Shown here in pieces: positions 60,501-64,000 of a stretch of 64,000 nucleotides of DNA. The position numbers were made by a program, and so were the translations under genes. This stretch comes from Cafeteria roenbergensis (Eukaryota; Sar; Bigyra; Bicosoecida; Cafeteriaceae). The notes below the pieces were generated by a model. It searched no databases. It was not told the DNA's origin and saw nothing but the letters and a program-made list of their open reading frames with translations. The stretch's first letter is position 1; each line of letters starts with the position of its first letter. The stretch spans positions 434,001-498,000 of the forward strand of contig VLTN01000010.1 of the NCBI GenBank assembly GCA_008330645.1. Direction: 5' to 3'.

Positions 60501-62535
60501 TCGGCGACGTCGCCGCCCTCCCAAGTATCAGCGCCTCCGCCGACCCAGCCTAGGCCAGCGCTAGACGCGCCTGACACGGGGCGGGAACCATCGAGGTCGC
60601 CGGCGCCACCGCCGCCGCTCGCAAGGCCGGCAGAGCCGCCGTCCGCGGCATTGGGCCCGCTCTGGATCGGGCCCGGGCGGCCCTGCCGGTCAGCTGTTGC
60701 AGCGATGTGGACGGTTGGCCGGCTCAGCGTGCGCCCGCGCGACGGCGAGTCTTCTCCTGTGGCCCGCTCCCCGGCACCGGTACTGGAGCCGGCGCCAACA
60801 CCTGCAGCGCCAGCGACGCCAGCGGCGCCAGCGGCGCCAGCGGCGCCAGCGGCGCCAGCGGCGTCAGCGGCGTCAGCGGCGCCAGCGGCGTCAGCGGCGT
60901 CAGCGTCGGGACCAGCAGCGGCGCCTGCAGCGCTGAACCCCTCCTCGTCCCCGCTGCGGCTCGAGGGCGCCGTCCTCGGAGCCGCCTCCCGCAGGGCACC
61001 CGCTCCATCCCCCGGAAGGCCGCTCGACGCGGAGCCCACTTCGGTGGGCAGAGCCGCCCCCACGCCCGCCGCCTCAAGCCCAAACGCGGGGTGGCGAAAC
61101 CGCGGCCTGACCACTCGCTCCCTGGCGGCCTCTGCCTCCGCCTCCAGCTCAGCATCCGTGGCTCGCACGAACGGGTGGTCGGCCAGCTGCGGCCAGTCCA
61201 GGCGGGCAGCGGCGTCCTTCTGCAGCAGGCCCTCCAGAAACGACCGCAGCTCTGCGCTCATGTCGGAAGGGTAGCGGACTTCGTCCGCTGTGATGCGGTT
61301 GACGAGAGTGTAGATGGAGGAGGCGTAGAAGGGCGGCTCGCCAGCTGCTAGCTCGAACACGATCACGCCCAACGCCCACAGGTCCGCCCTGCGACGCCAC
61401 GGTTGGAGGGGCCCAGCGAAGGAGGGAGAGGGAGGCGGGATGGAGGGGGGCAGCGCGAGCGTTGTGTCCTTGAATGACGTAGCGAGGCGCGGCGCGGCGT
61501 AGCGGGGCGCGGCGTAGCGGGGCGCGGCGTAGCGGGGCGCGGCGTAGCGGGGCGCGGCGTAGCAGGGCGTGGCGTAGCGGGGCGCGGCGTAGCGGGGCGC
61601 GGCGTAGCGGGGCGTAGCGGGGCGGCGTTGTGGTTTGCCAGTCCGCGCCCCGCCCGCAGCGCTAGGCCGCTCCGCGAAACAGGCAGCCGCCTTGCCACGC
61701 AGCTTGCAGGGGCGTTCGTGCGAGCGCGGCGCTCACCTGTGGTCGTAAGGACGCTCTCGCACCACCTCTGGCGCCATGTACAGCGGGGTGCCCTTGATCG
61801 AGGTCAGGGCCAGCGTGCGGAGGCTCATGGACCGAGCAAAGCCAAAGTCGCAAAGCTTGACAGAGGCCCCCCTGGCGGCGGACATGAGGAGGCAGTTTTG
61901 GGGCTTCATATCGCGGTGGATGATGCGGCGCGAGTGCAAATACTGCAGCGCCTCCACCAGCTGCCGAGCCACCTCCCGCACGCCCGCTTCCGGCAGCTTG
62001 CGGTCGTCCTCGATGATAGAGAACAAGTCGCCCTGCGCAAACTCTGTCACCACAAACAGGTGCCTGTTCGTCTCGAACGAGTCGAGGAGTCGGACGATGT
62101 TTGGGTGGTTCAGGCGCCGCAAAATGCGAAGCTCCTCCCGCAAGGACTCCATTTCGGCCGCAGTGCGCGACTTGGTCGAAATCTTCTGCGGCGGCAGTCA
62201 GCACGGCGACACCCGACTCGGGCATTGCGGGCAGCCAGGGCGAGCGCGCGCATCACCAACTCTCATCCAAACGGCGGGCAACGAGTGCGGGCCAAACTCA
62301 CCTTGATCGCCACGAACTGGCCCGTGCCGCGAAGGCGCGCCTTGTAAACCTTCCCGAACGAGCCCTCTCCTGCGAGGAGCCGCGCGTGTCGGCGAGCAAG
62401 GGATGCGGCGCGGCGCCGGCAGTGGGAGCGAGCGCGACTGGCCTGCGCAGCCTGCCCGCAGGCCGCGCTTGCCGCCCCCCGAGCCACGCAGCGCGCCGTC
62501 TCACCTATGGGGTCCAGCAGCACATACTTCTCCAT
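54506..62535 (-). CDS. STK36: Fused-family serine/threonine kinase (STK36 orthologue)
   Basis: Four exons (62535-62505, 62369-62302, 62185-61737, 61388-54506) splice in phase to 2,476 residues. The kinase domain (about 4-254) is nearly superimposable on STK36: [77 protein letters not shown] and [20 protein letters not shown]. The last ~150 residues are armadillo-like and also STK36-like ([39 protein letters not shown]). The intervening ~2,000 residues are Ala/Ser/Gly-rich with helical ARM-like stretches, making the protein almost twice the human length (about 1,315). In ciliated organisms Fused is needed to build the central pair of motile cilia; in flies it acts in Hedgehog signalling. A central-pair role is the better guess here. 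Confidence 0.92.
58689..58740 (-). repeat. Hexanucleotide repeat in the Fused linker
   Basis: About eight copies of TGCGCC on the plus strand encode an Ala-Gly repeat. Confidence 0.9.
60805..60910 (-). repeat. 9-base minisatellite in the Fused linker
   Basis: About 11-12 copies of a CCAGCGGCG-type unit, with C/T variants, encode an Ala/Gly/Asp tripeptide repeat and keep the reading frame. Confidence 0.9.
61389..61736 (-). other. Fused intron 3 carrying a 15-base minisatellite
   Basis: The intron starts GTGAGC and ends CGCAG, and joins RPYDH(R) to ADLWALG in phase 2. About nine to ten copies of a 15-base unit (GTAGCGGGGCGCGGC on the plus strand) occupy about 61477-61625, nearly half the intron. 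Confidence 0.85.
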
Positions 62536-62880
62536 CGGGTCCCCGCGGCCCTCGAGTCAGGGTCGCGGGTGGCGCTCGTGCGGGGTTGTGCACCGTTGGC
62601 ACGAATATTTGCAGTTCCCACCAGTCGGACCCGGACGGCACCGAGCCCGAAGTCGCTGCACTGGAGCCGACAAACGCGGGAACGGGTGCTGCTTTGCCAT
62701 TGTGCGCGCTCGCGAGCTGGCAACTGGGAGTCCCGCGTTGGCAGCGCGACAACGTTCACTGAATGCAGCTGGTTTGGGGGAGCGGGCGGGTTCGAGGCCT
62801 GATTTGCCAGACACTGGCTTGGGCTGGCATTCACGCACTCAGAGACGCTCAAGCTGTGGGCACGTGCCTTTCCTCCGAAG
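62536..62880. other. Intergenic region upstream of the Fused gene
   Basis: These 345 bases separate the Fused start from the stop of the nucleoporin-like gene on the same strand and should hold the Fused promoter. A B-box-like word at about 62784 was examined and rejected as a tRNA. Confidence 0.45.
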
Positions 62881-64000
62881 CTAGAGGCGGTGCAAAAGCG
62901 AACGCAGTCCCGCAATTTCGCTCGAGGCCATCGACGACATGCGAAGCTGCGGCAACGACGGACCGGGGGGAAAGCACGAAACTTGCGCATTGACGTTGCG
63001 GGCGGCGGGGTTCGGACACGTGATGGATGGCTCCAGCTGTTGCCCTGGCGGCGAACGCCAGGTGCCTAGCGGAGCAAAACTCACGAACTCGCGGACCTCC
63101 GGGTTTTGGGCTGGCCTCAGCAGCGCCAGCAAGCGCAGCACGATCGCGGACATGGCCACGGAGTGCTGGTCGGGCATGGACGCGGCTTGGCGCAGTGGCA
63201 CTCGGACCACGTCAGCATGAACTCTCAGGAAGCCCACGATCTGCGAACTCCAGCCAGGGGGAGCAAAAGGGGGGGAGGAGGGAGGGACTTACGAACGATC
63301 AATTGAGCCCCATGGCGCGCTATTGCGGGCAATCAACAGCACCCGGCGCGCACGAACCAGCGAAAGGCACCACGGGACTGCGAAAGGCGCGAGCACTTGC
63401 AGCCAGCCAGCGCAAGCCCGACAAGAGAAACAGAGGACGTGCTCACCTCGTCGACCGCAGCAGCGTCCCCGGGGAGCAAGGAGGCCACCGTGAGCACCAG
63501 GCGCAGCACTGCAGAGAAGCGCCCGCGGTGGCGGCCACTGATGGTCCGTTGCAGATCCGCACCGAGGCGTCCAGCCACAAACTCGCGCGCCTCCACGCGG
63601 GCCCAGCGCAGCCAACGCATGCCGGAGAGCGCGCTAATCGCCCCGGCTGCAACGACGGCCTTGGCGCCCGTTGGCGTGGCTGCCAAGCGAGTCAGGAGCC
63701 AGAGGGCGCTCTCGGCTGAGGCCTGTGCCTGCTTCCTTGCGTCCTCGAGGCCGGCCACGGACAGCCCGGCGACAGCCTTGTCCGCCGCCGTCGTGTCGGT
63801 CGCCGAGGCGACCATGCCTTGCACGGAGCCGAGCGTGGACCGCTTCGCTCCCGTGGAGCCACCGAACACGCGGTCCAGCACCGACTCGTTGAACGCCGGC
63901 AGCGACGTCTCGCCCTCCCCGGCGGCAGCACCCTTGCCGCTGGTGGCGGCGGCGCTGTGCCCCGCGCCGCGCATGCGCTTGGGGGAGAGGCCGTCGTCCT
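62881..64000 (-). CDS. NUP205/NUP188-like helical protein, C-terminal exons (runs off right edge)
   Basis: Three exons are visible: 64000-63447 (partial), 63240-63085 and 62946-62881, all joined in phase 0 with GTGAGC/GTGAGT donors and CGCAG acceptors. About 258 C-terminal residues are seen. They are alpha-helical and Leu/Ala-rich: SALWLLTRLAATPTGAKAVV, SAVLRLVLTVASLLPGD, then FLRVHADVVRVPLRQAASM and SAIVLRLLALLRP, ending SEIAGLRSLLHRL. This run of helix pairs and the phrase order resemble the C-terminal end of large inner-ring nucleoporins of the NUP205/NUP192 or NUP188 type, which scaffold the nuclear pore. The match is from pattern memory only; another ARM/HEAT-type protein cannot be excluded. 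Confidence 0.5.

Noticed and set aside
62784-62794. GGTTCGAGGCC, a perfect tRNA B-box word
   Set aside because: The flanks do not form a T-arm stem and no A box or cloverleaf can be drawn upstream.

Overview
The window is a very GC-rich, gene-dense piece of a nuclear genome from a flagellated single-celled eukaryote. The evidence is spliced genes, CDC48, a long-form tRNase Z, a nucleoporin-like gene and several cilium/flagellum genes. The composition and mix would suit a heterokont flagellate such as Cafeteria, but that is only a guess; no marker here fixes the lineage. I resolved 20 introns that keep the reading frame: 18 begin GTGAG and 19 end CGCAG, with lengths of 93 to about 670 bases. 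I used this rule to place exons. Third codon positions are almost all G or C, so long open frames appear opposite and beside nearly every real gene; these were discarded.

Layout, left to right. 1-3214 (-): 5' part of a CFAP54-like flagellar gene, running off the left edge. 3557-7252 (+): long-form tRNase Z. 7427-8855 (+): Ldh2-family malate/lactate dehydrogenase. 9346-12147 (-): IFT54-like CH domain joined to ankyrin repeats and an F-box-like segment. 12542-30183 (-): a giant gene for a protein of about 5,825 residues with scattered ankyrin repeats and two WW modules. 30456-31853 (+): DIX-like plus ELMO protein. 31996-32809 (-): MAPEG/microsomal GST with a probable 23-base microexon. 33229-36961 (-): CDC48/p97 with an apparently duplicated N domain and an 11-base first coding exon. 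37301-38329 (-): four-exon thioredoxin-like protein with a WVGPC active site. 38738-47835 (+): PB1-MAP3K kinase followed by WD40 repeats, probably one fused gene. 48500-50974 (-): PH domain plus AIR9-type repeats. 51289-52165 (+): PH protein with a C-terminal CAAX box. 52434-53753 (+): seven-helix membrane protein with a short EGF-like N-terminus. 54506-62535 (-): Fused/STK36 kinase. 62881-64000 (-): last exons of a NUP205/NUP188-like gene.

Fused and CFAP54 are both known from the flagellar central apparatus, and the IFT54-like CH protein, AIR9-like protein and single-domain thioredoxin would fit microtubule or axonemal roles, so the window is noticeably rich in flagellar genes. Most gene pairs are divergent over about 270-410 bases or convergent over 140-750 bases. 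I saw no transposon, viral element, rRNA, tRNA or CRISPR array.

The strongest unusual points are the N-N-D1-D2 CDC48, the giant ankyrin/WW gene, the likely MAP3K-WD40 fusion, the CH-ankyrin-F-box architecture and the near-invariant GTGAG...CGCAG introns.
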